Below are positions 1 through 5,184 of a stretch of DNA of 5,335 bases, piece by piece. This DNA comes from JBMNKL01 sp050261495 (lineage in GTDB: Bacteria > Bacillota > Clostridia > Acetivibrionales > DTU013). Below the pieces are notes generated by a model. It did no database searches. It was not told the origin of the DNA and saw only the letters and a list, made by a program, of their open reading frames with translations. Each line of letters begins with the position of its first letter. The first letter of the stretch is position 1. The translations under genes were made by a program, and so were the position numbers. The stretch lies in assembly GCA_050261495.1 (NCBI GenBank), contig JBLNDI010000106.1, positions 1-5,335 on the forward strand, written 5' to 3'.

Positions 1-1611
1 AAGCTGTCCGATATGGCTGTGATGAGCCTTTACGCTGATAATGGCTGGATATATTATCAGAAAAAATCAAACAAAAATATATACAGGATGCGCACATCGG
101 GGACGGATGTCATGCAACTGACCAACACCGTCGGTGTAGACAACCGGATTATACATATGCGCGGGGATTGGATCTATTACTCCGGCGCGGCAGGTTCAAT
201 GCAGGGTATATGCAAAATGAGAACCGACGGCAGCGGAAAGAAGTTTATTGTCGATGTTGAATTCGGCGGCATAAATATGGACGAGGAAAATATATACTGC
301 AATGACTACGGCGATCTGTACAGGATTAACGAGGAGAAAAAAGAAAAAATCAAGATAGGCAGCGATATAGGAGAAGCAATAAATATCTGCGGCGACTGGA
401 TATATTATACCGTAACGGACGGCTTAAGAAGTCCTCTTCTTCCTTATCTTTATAATGAAGAAGAAGATACATCGGAAGAATTCCGGCTCAGTAAGGATGG
501 ATCTGTCAAGCAGATTATTGTTCCAGGCAAAGACGGCAAAATAACTGACATCTTCAGATTACCCGCAATGGGCTTTTATACTCCCGTACCGATATATGCA
601 CCGGCTGCTTCATCCGGGTATACTATCAAGACCGCCAAGGAAATTGCCAGGCAAAAGAACGCCGTAGTATCGATCAAAGTATACGATGAAAAAGGCAATC
701 TGAGAGCATCAGGGAGCGGCTTCAACATTGAGTCCACCGGAACGGTCGTAACAAATTTCCACGTCATCGAGGGAGCTTCAGCTATAAAATGTTCCTTCGA
801 TAACGGTAAAACATACGACACTGATTATATTTTGAATTACAATTATATAAAGGATATTGCCATCCTGAAGCTGAAAGATGCAAGCGGACTGCCGGTGGTA
901 ACCCTCGGGAACTCGGACAGAGTAGAGTTGGCGGATGATGTCCTGGCGATTGGAAATCCGATGGATATGCAGAATACCATATCGGACGGATTGATCAGTG
1001 GTGTCAGAAGTATTCTTGGAATAAAGTATATACAGACCACCGCATCAATTTCATACGGAAGCAGCGGCGGACCGCTCTTTAACATGAGTGGAGAGGTTAT
1101 TGGCGTGACTTCCATGACGCTGATGGATTCCCAGAATATGAACTTTGCGGTTCCCATCAATTCAGTCAGAAAGCTGTTTCATTCAGCGCGCTGTATTCCG
1201 ATTCAGGCTGTCAACAACTATGATATAGAGGTTGTGGAGTTTGAGGACAATGACAGTATAGCCAAAGCCAACAGCCTTAATATGGACAGCATTATAGATG
1301 CAAACCTCTACAGCAGCCAGGACAAAGATGTTTTCAAATTCGAACTGAAAACGGATGGAAATGTTACATTTACGGGAACATTTGACTACCATTATTTGGA
1401 TACGGAACGTATCTTTGAAATAAAGCTGCTGGACCGCAATGGAGCAGTCTTGAAAGAAAGTGAGGAAATTCTTGTTGAAGAAACCCGTTTACAGTCCGTT
1501 ACGGCAGATTTGAAAGCCGGAACATACTATGTTTCCATCTCGGGCAAACCCGTGATCGATTCATCCGGCAAAATCATGCCCGGCTACACGGTCCTTTGTA
1601 TCGAGAATTAG
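1..1611 (+). CDS. Trypsin-like (HtrA/S1C) serine protease with DUF5050-like repeats, 5' end outside the window
   Basis: Probable extracytoplasmic serine endopeptidase. Residue numbers count from the Met codon at 13. Four repeats of the type G-D-W-I-Y-Y ... Y-R-M-(R/K)-T-D-G (about 11-38, 51-81, 92-117, 127-172) resemble the DUF5050 beta-propeller-like family. A chymotrypsin-fold protease domain follows (about 205-395) with the complete triad: His250 in TNFHVIEG, Asp281 in YIKDIAIL, Ser351 in GSSGGP. Residues from about 408 to the end (EFEDNDSIAKAN, then KAGTYYVSISG) look like a pre-peptidase C-terminal (PPC) beta-sandwich. No PDZ domain is seen, unlike classical DegP/HtrA. The frame is open to base 1, and the four codons before 13 (KLSD) look like the last strand of a preceding repeat. 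No ribosome binding site precedes 13, so the true start and any signal peptide or membrane anchor lie upstream. It converges with the rubrerythrin gene. The protease call is firm; the flanking domain names rest on pattern recognition, and the substrate is unknown. Confidence 0.88.
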   Translation, partial: KLSDMAVMSLYADNGWIYYQKKSNKNIYRMRTSGTDVMQLTNTVGVDNRIIHMRGDWIYYSGAAGSMQGICKMRTDGSGKKFIVDVEFGGINMDEENIYCNDYGDLYRINEEKKEKIKIGSDIGEAINICGDWIYYTVTDGLRSPLLPYLYNEEEDTSEEFRLSKDGSVKQIIVPGKDGKITDIFRLPAMGFYTPVPIYAPAASSGYTIKTAKEIARQKNAVVSIKVYDEKGNLRASGSGFNIESTGTVVTNFHVIEGASAIKCSFDNGKTYDTDYILNYNYIKDIAILKLKDASGLPVVTLGNSDRVELADDVLAIGNPMDMQNTISDGLISGVRSILGIKYIQTTASISYGSSGGPLFNMSGEVIGVTSMTLMDSQNMNFAVPINSVRKLFHSARCIPIQAVNNYDIEVVEFEDNDSIAKANSLNMDSIIDANLYSSQDKDVFKFELKTDGNVTFTGTFDYHYLDTERIFEIKLLDRNGAVLKESEEILVEETRLQSVTADLKAGTYYVSISGKPVIDSSGKIMPGYTVLCIEN

Positions 1612-1674
1612 GGAAATCGGCGGAAGAAACAGCGGGATTTTTACTCCATGGACCATCAACAGCCCCCTTCAGGC

Positions 1675-1734
1675 AGAAAGAAAATGCACACCCCCCACAG
1701 ACGAGCAACAGCTCAAGTACGGGGAATGTGCATT
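1675..1734 (-). terminator. Intrinsic terminator of the perR-rubrerythrin operon
   Basis: The terminator starts 27 nt after the rubrerythrin stop. On the minus strand a 14-bp stem forms between AATGCACATTCCCC (1734-1721) and GGGGGGTGTGCATT (1696-1683), with two U-G wobble pairs. The apical part contains a smaller GAGC/GCTC hairpin (1714-1703). The sequence ATTTTCTTTC follows as a U-rich tail. On the plus strand the two wobbles become C/A mismatches and no U-tract follows, so the structure is built for the minus-strand transcript. Confidence 0.8.
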
Positions 1735-1761
1735 ATTCTGCGGGATATTATGGTCTATATT

Positions 1762-2256
1762 TCAGTATTTAATGAACTTATCTCCCGATACGCCGCAAAT
1801 GCTGCATTTTCCCGGAACAGCTTTTTCAATATTTCCGCAGACCGGGCAGAGATAATAGAATACTTCCTCTGCCTGGTCAAGGTTCTCCAGCGCTTCCTTG
1901 TAAAGCTTTGCGTGGACCTCTTCCGCTTTCATTGCAAAAGTAAAGGACATGAGTGCAGCTTTGTTTCCCGCAGCTTCAGCCTCCTTTACAAACTCGGGAT
2001 ACATATCCTTATATTCATAAGTTTCGCCAACAACGGCATCTTTCAGGTTTTCGGCGGTTGAGCCGATTTTCCCTGCGACCTCAAAATGCTTCAATGCATG
2101 TAAAGTTTCAGCATCAGCTGCTGCCCTGAACAATTTTGCAGCATTAAGCTTTCCTTCTTTTTCAGCTTGTCTGGCATATGCCGTATACTTCCTGTTTGCC
2201 TGGGATTCTCCGGCAAACGCTTCCATTAAATTAGCAAGGGTTTTGTTTCCATTCAT
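1762..2256 (-). CDS. rbr: Rubrerythrin
   Basis: Cytoplasmic non-haem diiron peroxidase that reduces H2O2 to water in anaerobes, receiving electrons through its rubredoxin-like domain. The 164 residues show a four-helix ferritin-like domain (about 5-131) with all expected diiron ligands: Glu17, Glu50-x-x-His53, Glu78-x-x-Glu81 and Glu112-x-x-His115. A C-terminal rubredoxin-type Fe(Cys)4 site follows, with CPVCG (Cys137, Cys140) and CSICG (Cys151, Cys154). The protein is somewhat shorter than the 191-residue Desulfovibrio vulgaris enzyme; the spacing between the second and third ligand helices is about 13 residues less, but nothing catalytic is missing. A strong ribosome binding site (AAGGAGGAGG, 2262-2273) lies just upstream of the ATG. 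It is the second gene of an operon, 33 nt after perR, with no separate promoter visible, so peroxide-dependent control through PerR is expected. Identification is very secure. Confidence 0.96.
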   Translation of the reverse strand: MNGNKTLANLMEAFAGESQANRKYTAYARQAEKEGKLNAAKLFRAAADAETLHALKHFEVAGKIGSTAENLKDAVVGETYEYKDMYPEFVKEAEAAGNKAALMSFTFAMKAEEVHAKLYKEALENLDQAEEVFYYLCPVCGNIEKAVPGKCSICGVSGDKFIKY

Positions 2257-2289
2257 CGTTACTCCTCCTCCTTTTTATTAAAGATTTTA

Positions 2290-2730
2290 TTAGTTTTTCC
2301 ACTGCTCCTCGCTGATATTTGATAAGCATTCCGGACAGAGTCCTTTGAAATATACATTTTTTTCGTTTATCTTAAATCTGCTCAAATCTCCGGGGATCAA
2401 AGAATCCATATCGATGGTAAAATCGAATATTTTTCCGCAGGATTCGCATTTAAAATGCCCATGGTTTTTAGTATCAATATCGTACCTGGTTTCATTATCT
2501 TCGATTGTAATTACCCTTACCAGGCCCGATTCCTCCAGAATCCGCAACGTGTTATATATAGTCGTTTTCGACAGCGTAGGTATATCATTTTGGAGGCCGG
2601 TAAAGATTTGCTCCACGGTTGGATGGCAGCGATTTTGGGCAAGATATTCAAGTACCTTTAGCCTTTGGTATGATAGGCTGATATTCTTTTCCTTCAGTAG
2701 CTGTTTTATGTGTTCAAATGTAGTTTTCAT
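2290..2730 (-). CDS. perR: PerR-type peroxide-responsive repressor (Fur family)
   Basis: DNA-binding metalloregulator that senses H2O2 by Fe-catalysed oxidation of its own histidine ligands. The 146 residues have an N-terminal winged helix (about 1-80, recognition region TLSKTTIYNTL) and a C-terminal dimerisation and metal domain. Structural zinc cysteines are Cys95/Cys98 (CESCG) and Cys132/Cys135 (CPEC). The regulatory site aligns one residue off Bacillus subtilis PerR: His36, Asp84, His90, His92 and Asp103 correspond to His37, Asp85, His91, His93 and Asp104. Asp rather than Glu at position 103 is the known feature separating PerR from Fur, so PerR is preferred over Fur or Zur. It is the first gene of an operon with rubrerythrin. 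The start is preceded by GGTGAT at a 6-nt spacing, which pairs with the anti-SD but lacks the GGAGG core. A PerR-box palindrome overlaps the promoter, indicating autoregulation. Subfamily assignment is by residues, not by experiment. Confidence 0.88.
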   Translation of the reverse strand: MKTTFEHIKQLLKEKNISLSYQRLKVLEYLAQNRCHPTVEQIFTGLQNDIPTLSKTTIYNTLRILEESGLVRVITIEDNETRYDIDTKNHGHFKCESCGKIFDFTIDMDSLIPGDLSRFKINEKNVYFKGLCPECLSNISEEQWKN

Positions 2731-2736
2731 CGGCTC

Positions 2737-2742
2737 ATCACC
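2737..2742 (-). promoter_or_regulatory. Weak, offset ribosome binding site of perR
   Basis: GGTGAT ends 6 nt before the perR ATG. It matches the downstream half of the full Shine-Dalgarno complement (AGGAGGTGATC) but lacks the AGGAGG half, in contrast to the strong site of rubrerythrin. If functional, it would give low repressor and high enzyme output from one mRNA. That outcome is an inference. Confidence 0.5.
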
Positions 2743-2760
2743 CGCTCTGTTGTATTATTT

Positions 2761-2789
2761 ATTATATTGTATTTATTACATTATTGTAA
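2761..2789 (-). promoter_or_regulatory. Sigma-A-type promoter of the perR-rbr operon
   Basis: On the minus strand TTACAA (2789-2784) and TATAAT (2766-2761) are separated by 17 nt, the ideal spacing, in very AT-rich DNA. Transcription would begin around 2754, giving a leader of about 25 nt before the perR ATG. The -35 lies inside the PerR-box palindrome. Confidence 0.72.
2767..2781. promoter_or_regulatory. Possible second, degenerate PerR box
   Basis: TTGTATTTATTACAT matches the core of the neighbouring box (TTGTAAT-N-ATTACAA) at 12 of 14 half-site positions. It sits in the spacer between the -35 and the -10. The region is AT-rich, so chance resemblance is possible. It may be a weaker accessory operator. 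Confidence 0.35.
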
Positions 2790-2800
2790 TCATTACAATA
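2782..2800. promoter_or_regulatory. PerR box (operator), perfect 9-1-9 inverted repeat
   Basis: TATTGTAATCATTACAATA is a perfect palindrome around the central C at 2791. Its 7-1-7 core TTGTAAT-N-ATTACAA differs from the Bacillus PerR consensus TTATAAT-N-ATTATAA by one base per half-site. It covers the -35 element of the perR promoter, so bound repressor would block RNA polymerase. Binding by the adjacent PerR is inferred from the motif and its position. Confidence 0.8.
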
Positions 2801-2888
2801 TTAATATTACTTCAATCAAATAAAAAATGCAATAGCAAAATAAAAATTTTTTTGTGAATAACCAGATTATCAAGGACAATTTTTGTAT

Positions 2889-2924
2889 AAGCATATAAGA
2901 AGCATGCGACCGGCTGATATGCTT
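2889..2924. repeat. Inverted repeat with 8-bp arms between perR and the MATE gene
   Basis: AAGCATAT (2889-2896) and ATATGCTT (2917-2924) are exact reverse complements around a 20-nt centre, which itself has AGC/GCT ends and a GCATGC palindrome. No T-tract follows on either strand, so it does not look like a terminator. The rest of the stretch from 2820 to 2950 is AT-rich and I see no convincing gene in it. Confidence 0.3.
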
Positions 2925-2950
2925 CAAAGAGAGCAATTTCCTCACTATGA

Positions 2951-2999
2951 CGACAAAAAACTAAAAAAGGCGCATGGTAAACATATCCATGCACCGCCT
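2951..2999 (-). terminator. Intrinsic terminator of the MATE transporter gene
   Basis: The hairpin begins 24 nt after the MATE stop codon. On the minus strand AGGCG (2999-2995) and CATGG (2991-2987) pair with CCATG (2977-2973) and CGCCT (2972-2968). There is a 9-nt loop and a 3-nt bulge on one side. The T-rich tail TTTTTAGTTTTTTG follows immediately. Confidence 0.75.
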
Positions 3000-3023
3000 A
3001 TTATATGTTATTGTTACTATTTA

Positions 3024-4415
3024 CTATCGGCAATTCAGTGCATGCGCACCGGGTTCAGCCGCAGGCGCGGCGCTTTTACGAATCCTGTGCCGTGCATAAA
3101 AGAAGCTTCCTACCTGGCCAAGCCCTGCCAACCCCCATGTAACCGGGTAACAGGCAAAAAGCGTAACAACCGTGGGATTCCAGGCAAAAATCGTTGTCAG
3201 CCAGACGATACGCATGAGACATGCTCCTATCAGCGTGCAAATCATGGGCAATATGGAATAGCCCATACCACGGGTCAGACCTGGAAATACGTTCATAATG
3301 CCGCAGGTAAAATATGCGGTCATTAAAACTTTCATGCGCATCATGCCAAGCTCGATAACCTCGGAATCGGACGTGTACATGCCGAGCAGCGGTCTTCCGA
3401 AAAGCAATATACTCCCGCTTATAAGAATCCATGTAGCAAAAATCAGTACCGTAATTACCTTTGCTATTGTATCAATCCGGTCATACTTCTTCGCGCCCAT
3501 GTTTTGCCCGGTAAAAGTAATAGCCGCATTGTAATAGGCATTCATTGTGGTGCCGACAAACCCTTCCACATTGCTTGCAGCAGAGCTGGCCGCCACCATG
3601 GTGGAGCCGAAGGAATTGACTCCCGACTGGATCAGTACATTGGAAATGGAGAACAACAGGCTCTGCAGACCTGCAGGCATGCCAATCCTCACAATTATCT
3701 TCAGCTTATTCCTGTCAATGCGTATCTTCCGGGGTTTAAAGCGTATGCCTCCGTTGCTCCGAATCAGGCAGATCATAACCAGCATCATGGAGAAGACCTG
3801 GGATATGACCGTAGCCCATGCTACACCATCGACGCTCATATGCAGCGCCACTACAAAAAACAGGTTAAGTATAACATTCACAATTCCTGAAATGACAAGG
3901 TAGTACATCGGCCGCCGGCTGTCTCCTATCGCGCGCAGGATGGCCGCTCCGAAGTTATACACCATCATGGCGGGAACTCCTATGAAGTAGATTTTCATAT
4001 ACAGTACCGCCAGGTCCAGTACATCCTCCGGAGTACCCATCAGGATCAGCAGCGGTTTGCAAAAAATCAATCCAATTACCATAACAACCAGCCCACTGAT
4101 TATGCTGATAGTTATGGAGGTGTGAACAGAATCGCTCAAGTCCTTTATTTTGCCGGCTCCGTAGTCCTGCGCCACGATGACTACCGTACCTGCCGACAGT
4201 CCCATAAATGTGTTAACTATAAGGTTTATAAGAGCGCCTGTAGCGCCTACTGCAGCCAGTGCTTCCCTGCCCGAAAAACGCCCGACAACAATCATATCTG
4301 CGGCATTAAACATCAGCTGCAATACGTTCATTGCTATGATCGGCAGTGCAAAAATCAATATCTTGCTGAACAGCGGCCCGCTGCACAGATCCATATCATG
4401 GTTTTTTGACGACAT
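3024..4415 (-). CDS. MATE family multidrug/toxin efflux transporter (YoeA-like)
   Basis: Inner-membrane cation-coupled antiporter of the multidrug and toxic compound extrusion family. Substrates are not predictable from sequence. The chain has about twelve hydrophobic segments in two homologous halves. The first half starts at GPLFSKILIFALPIIAMN with the family signature AADMIVVGRFSG and ALAAVGATGALINL. The loop ILRAIGDSRRPMYY precedes TM6, and the second half begins near VRIGMPAGLQSLLFSISN. Length (463-472 aa) is normal for the family. Two starts are possible. The ATG at 4442 (472 aa) has no ribosome binding site. The ATG at 4415, nine codons in, has GGAAGAG (4431-4425) nine bases upstream and is preferred; it begins MSSKNHDMDLCSGPLF, which is where family similarity starts. 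The gene is monocistronic, with its own promoter at 4579-4606 and terminator at 2951-2999. Exporter identity is secure; the subfamily is a judgement from motif style. Confidence 0.93.
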   Translation of the reverse strand: MSSKNHDMDLCSGPLFSKILIFALPIIAMNVLQLMFNAADMIVVGRFSGREALAAVGATGALINLIVNTFMGLSAGTVVIVAQDYGAGKIKDLSDSVHTSITISIISGLVVMVIGLIFCKPLLILMGTPEDVLDLAVLYMKIYFIGVPAMMVYNFGAAILRAIGDSRRPMYYLVISGIVNVILNLFFVVALHMSVDGVAWATVISQVFSMMLVMICLIRSNGGIRFKPRKIRIDRNKLKIIVRIGMPAGLQSLLFSISNVLIQSGVNSFGSTMVAASSAASNVEGFVGTTMNAYYNAAITFTGQNMGAKKYDRIDTIAKVITVLIFATWILISGSILLFGRPLLGMYTSDSEVIELGMMRMKVLMTAYFTCGIMNVFPGLTRGMGYSILPMICTLIGACLMRIVWLTTIFAWNPTVVTLFACYPVTWGLAGLGQVGSFFYARHRIRKSAAPAAEPGAHALNCR

Positions 4416-4424
4416 AAGAGCATT

Positions 4425-4431
4425 CTCTTCC
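4425..4431 (-). promoter_or_regulatory. Ribosome binding site that decides the MATE start
   Basis: GGAAGAG on the minus strand lies 9 nt upstream of the ATG at 4415. The in-frame ATG at 4442 is preceded only by AGTCGAAATA, without SD character. This favours translation from 4415. Confidence 0.55.
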
Positions 4432-4442
4432 TTTGTATTCAT

Positions 4443-4570
4443 TATTTCGACTTGAACTGCGTTTTTCCCTGCTTACTTGTTTATATTTGAAACGGCGCCT
4501 CTAAACTTCACTCATGCAGCCATGGTTCCGGTAAAAGCAGATAAAAGTCCTCGTATATTTTTTTAACCAA
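4443..4570 (-). other. Long 5' leader of the MATE mRNA, no recognised element
   Basis: If the promoter at 4579-4606 is used, about 130-155 nt precede the MATE start codon, depending on which ATG is used. The leader holds two very short out-of-context ORFs (ATG-GCT-GCA-TGA and ATG-AGT-GAA-GTT-TAG). I recognise no known riboswitch, T-box or attenuator in it. Confidence 0.4.
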
Positions 4571-4578
4571 TAATAGTT

Positions 4579-4606
4579 ATTATAGCACAATCAAAAATAT
4601 AATCAA
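4579..4606 (-). promoter_or_regulatory. Promoter of the MATE transporter gene with extended -10
   Basis: TTGATT (4606-4601) and TATAAT (4584-4579) are separated by 16 nt on the minus strand. A TG dinucleotide one base upstream of the -10 (TGCTATAAT) makes it an extended -10 promoter. The -35 lies in the T-tract of the upstream terminator hairpin. Confidence 0.7.
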
Positions 4607-4641
4607 AAAAGCAATACCGGCAGTAGCTGCCGGTATTGCTT
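4603..4641 (-). terminator. Perfect 15-bp hairpin with T-tract, terminator after the small membrane protein gene
   Basis: AAGCAATACCGGCAG (4609-4623) and its exact reverse complement (4627-4641) enclose a 3-nt loop. On the minus strand the stem is followed by a T-run (TTTTTTGATT). It lies about 100 nt downstream of the stop at 4741. On the plus strand no T-tract follows. The stem may alternatively belong to the repeat-like segment 4609-4740. Confidence 0.75.
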
Positions 4642-4649
4642 CGTGTCCC

Positions 4650-4679
4650 CCTGATTGCTCCTGATTAATCCTGATTACC
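4650..4679. repeat. Three tandem 10-bp repeats (CCTGATTNNN)
   Basis: The heptamer CCTGATT occurs three times at exact 10-bp intervals (4650, 4660, 4670), followed by GCT, AAT and ACC. The repeats sit within a GC-richer patch (4642-4740) between the AT-rich small membrane protein gene and the terminator hairpin. Their function is unknown. Confidence 0.6.
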
Positions 4680-4740
4680 CAGTAGTAATTCATGAGCGTC
4701 CTGCCCACGCGCCCGTTGCCGTTATACCTGCCTCTAGTTG

Positions 4741-5076
4741 CTATATAGTTTTTTTAACTCCATTAAATCCATACCCCATAAAAGCAGTAATAATACATAA
4801 TACACCTACAATAAAAATCAGCCACCATAGCCATCTTGCGATATTACCGTTTTTTTGAAATCTATTATTCTTTATAATAGAATAATAATTAGTACAGGCA
4901 TTCCATATACTATTAAAAACGCACAATATTCCTAAAATCATTCTTGATGCTATTCCAATATAATATACTTGAATCCTGTTAGTAAGAAAAATTGCTGTAA
5001 TAACTAAAATCAAGAATGTGGCAATTATCACAATGTTAGCAGAAAGATATAGCCATTTAAATCTTGTTAATTCCAT
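4741..5076 (-). CDS. Small three-TM membrane protein of unknown function
   Basis: I do not recognise this 111-residue protein. Hydrophobic helices are predicted by eye at about 9-31, 36-57 and 82-101. Positive residues cluster before TM1 (R5, K7) and between TM2 and TM3 (K69, R72, K75, R81), which places the N-terminus and that loop in the cytoplasm and the short VKKTI tail outside. There is no enzyme motif. That it is a real gene is supported by an excellent ribosome binding site (GGAGGT, 6 nt from the ATG), an extended -10 promoter upstream and a terminator downstream. It is visibly more AT-rich than the MATE gene, which may indicate separate ancestry. The 3' end carries a run of seven A (4755-4749) just before the TAG stop. 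It could be a small bacteriocin-immunity-like or general membrane protein, but nothing in the sequence shows that. Confidence 0.75.
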   Translation of the reverse strand: MELTRFKWLYLSANIVIIATFLILVITAIFLTNRIQVYYIGIASRMILGILCVFNSIWNACTNYYSIIKNNRFQKNGNIARWLWWLIFIVGVLCIITAFMGYGFNGVKKTI

Positions 5077-5082
5077 TACCCA

Positions 5083-5088
5083 ACCTCC
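5083..5088 (-). promoter_or_regulatory. Strong ribosome binding site of the small membrane protein gene
   Basis: GGAGGT lies 6 nt upstream of the ATG at 5076. It fixes the start and is the main reason for accepting this unrecognised reading frame as a gene. Confidence 0.8.
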
Positions 5089-5119
5089 AACACTAATTCT
5101 TATATAGAGTTATATTCCA

Positions 5120-5128
5120 ATTATAACA
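5120..5128 (-). promoter_or_regulatory. Extended -10 promoter of the small membrane protein gene
   Basis: TGTTATAAT on the minus strand is a perfect TATAAT with an extended TG. No good -35 is found at 16-18 nt; the hexamer at that position (AACAAT) is poor. The start of transcription would be near 5113, giving a leader of about 37 nt. Confidence 0.55.
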
Positions 5129-5145
5129 CAAAAGCACTCAATATT

Positions 5146-5159
5146 GTTCACATGTGAAC
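5146..5159. promoter_or_regulatory. 14-bp perfect palindrome, possible operator
   Basis: GTTCACATGTGAAC is its own reverse complement. It overlaps the position where the -35 of the small membrane protein promoter should be, a typical place for a repressor or activator site. The protein that would bind is not identifiable here. Confidence 0.45.
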
Positions 5160-5184
5160 CTCACTTATGTTACGGTTAACCTTT

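Noticed and set aside
1612..1650. AAATC / GATTT arms after the protease stop as a possible plus-strand terminator
   Set aside because: It has only 5 AT-rich pairs around a 17-nt unpaired loop; too weak to call.
1648..2061. Plus-strand 137-codon open frame over the rubrerythrin gene
   Set aside because: It is a shadow of rubrerythrin on the other strand, crosses its terminator and has no domain character.
2290..2730. Assignment of the Fur-family protein as Fur or Zur
   Set aside because: Asp at position 103, the ligand pattern matching Bacillus PerR with a constant one-residue offset, the PerR-box operator and cotranscription with rubrerythrin all favour PerR.
2345..2857. Plus-strand 170-codon open frame over perR
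   Set aside because: It lies antisense to a well-supported perR, runs through its promoter and operator, and has no recognisable protein features.
2812..2994. Minus-strand 60-codon open frame downstream of the MATE gene
   Set aside because: Its start lies inside the MATE terminator hairpin, there is no ribosome binding site, and its end reaches the perR promoter region. It is unlikely to be translated.
2883..3326. Plus-strand 147-codon open frame
   Set aside because: It crosses the MATE terminator and the MATE 3' end antisense; its sequence is low-complexity in Cys/His/Arg as expected for a shadow frame.
4655..4858. Plus-strand 67-codon open frame
   Set aside because: It is antisense to the small membrane protein and the tandem repeats, with no ribosome binding site.
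5136..5141. TTGAGT as the -35 of the small membrane protein promoter
   Set aside because: It lies only 10 nt from the TATAAT, too short for sigma-A recognition; the extended -10 explains the promoter better.
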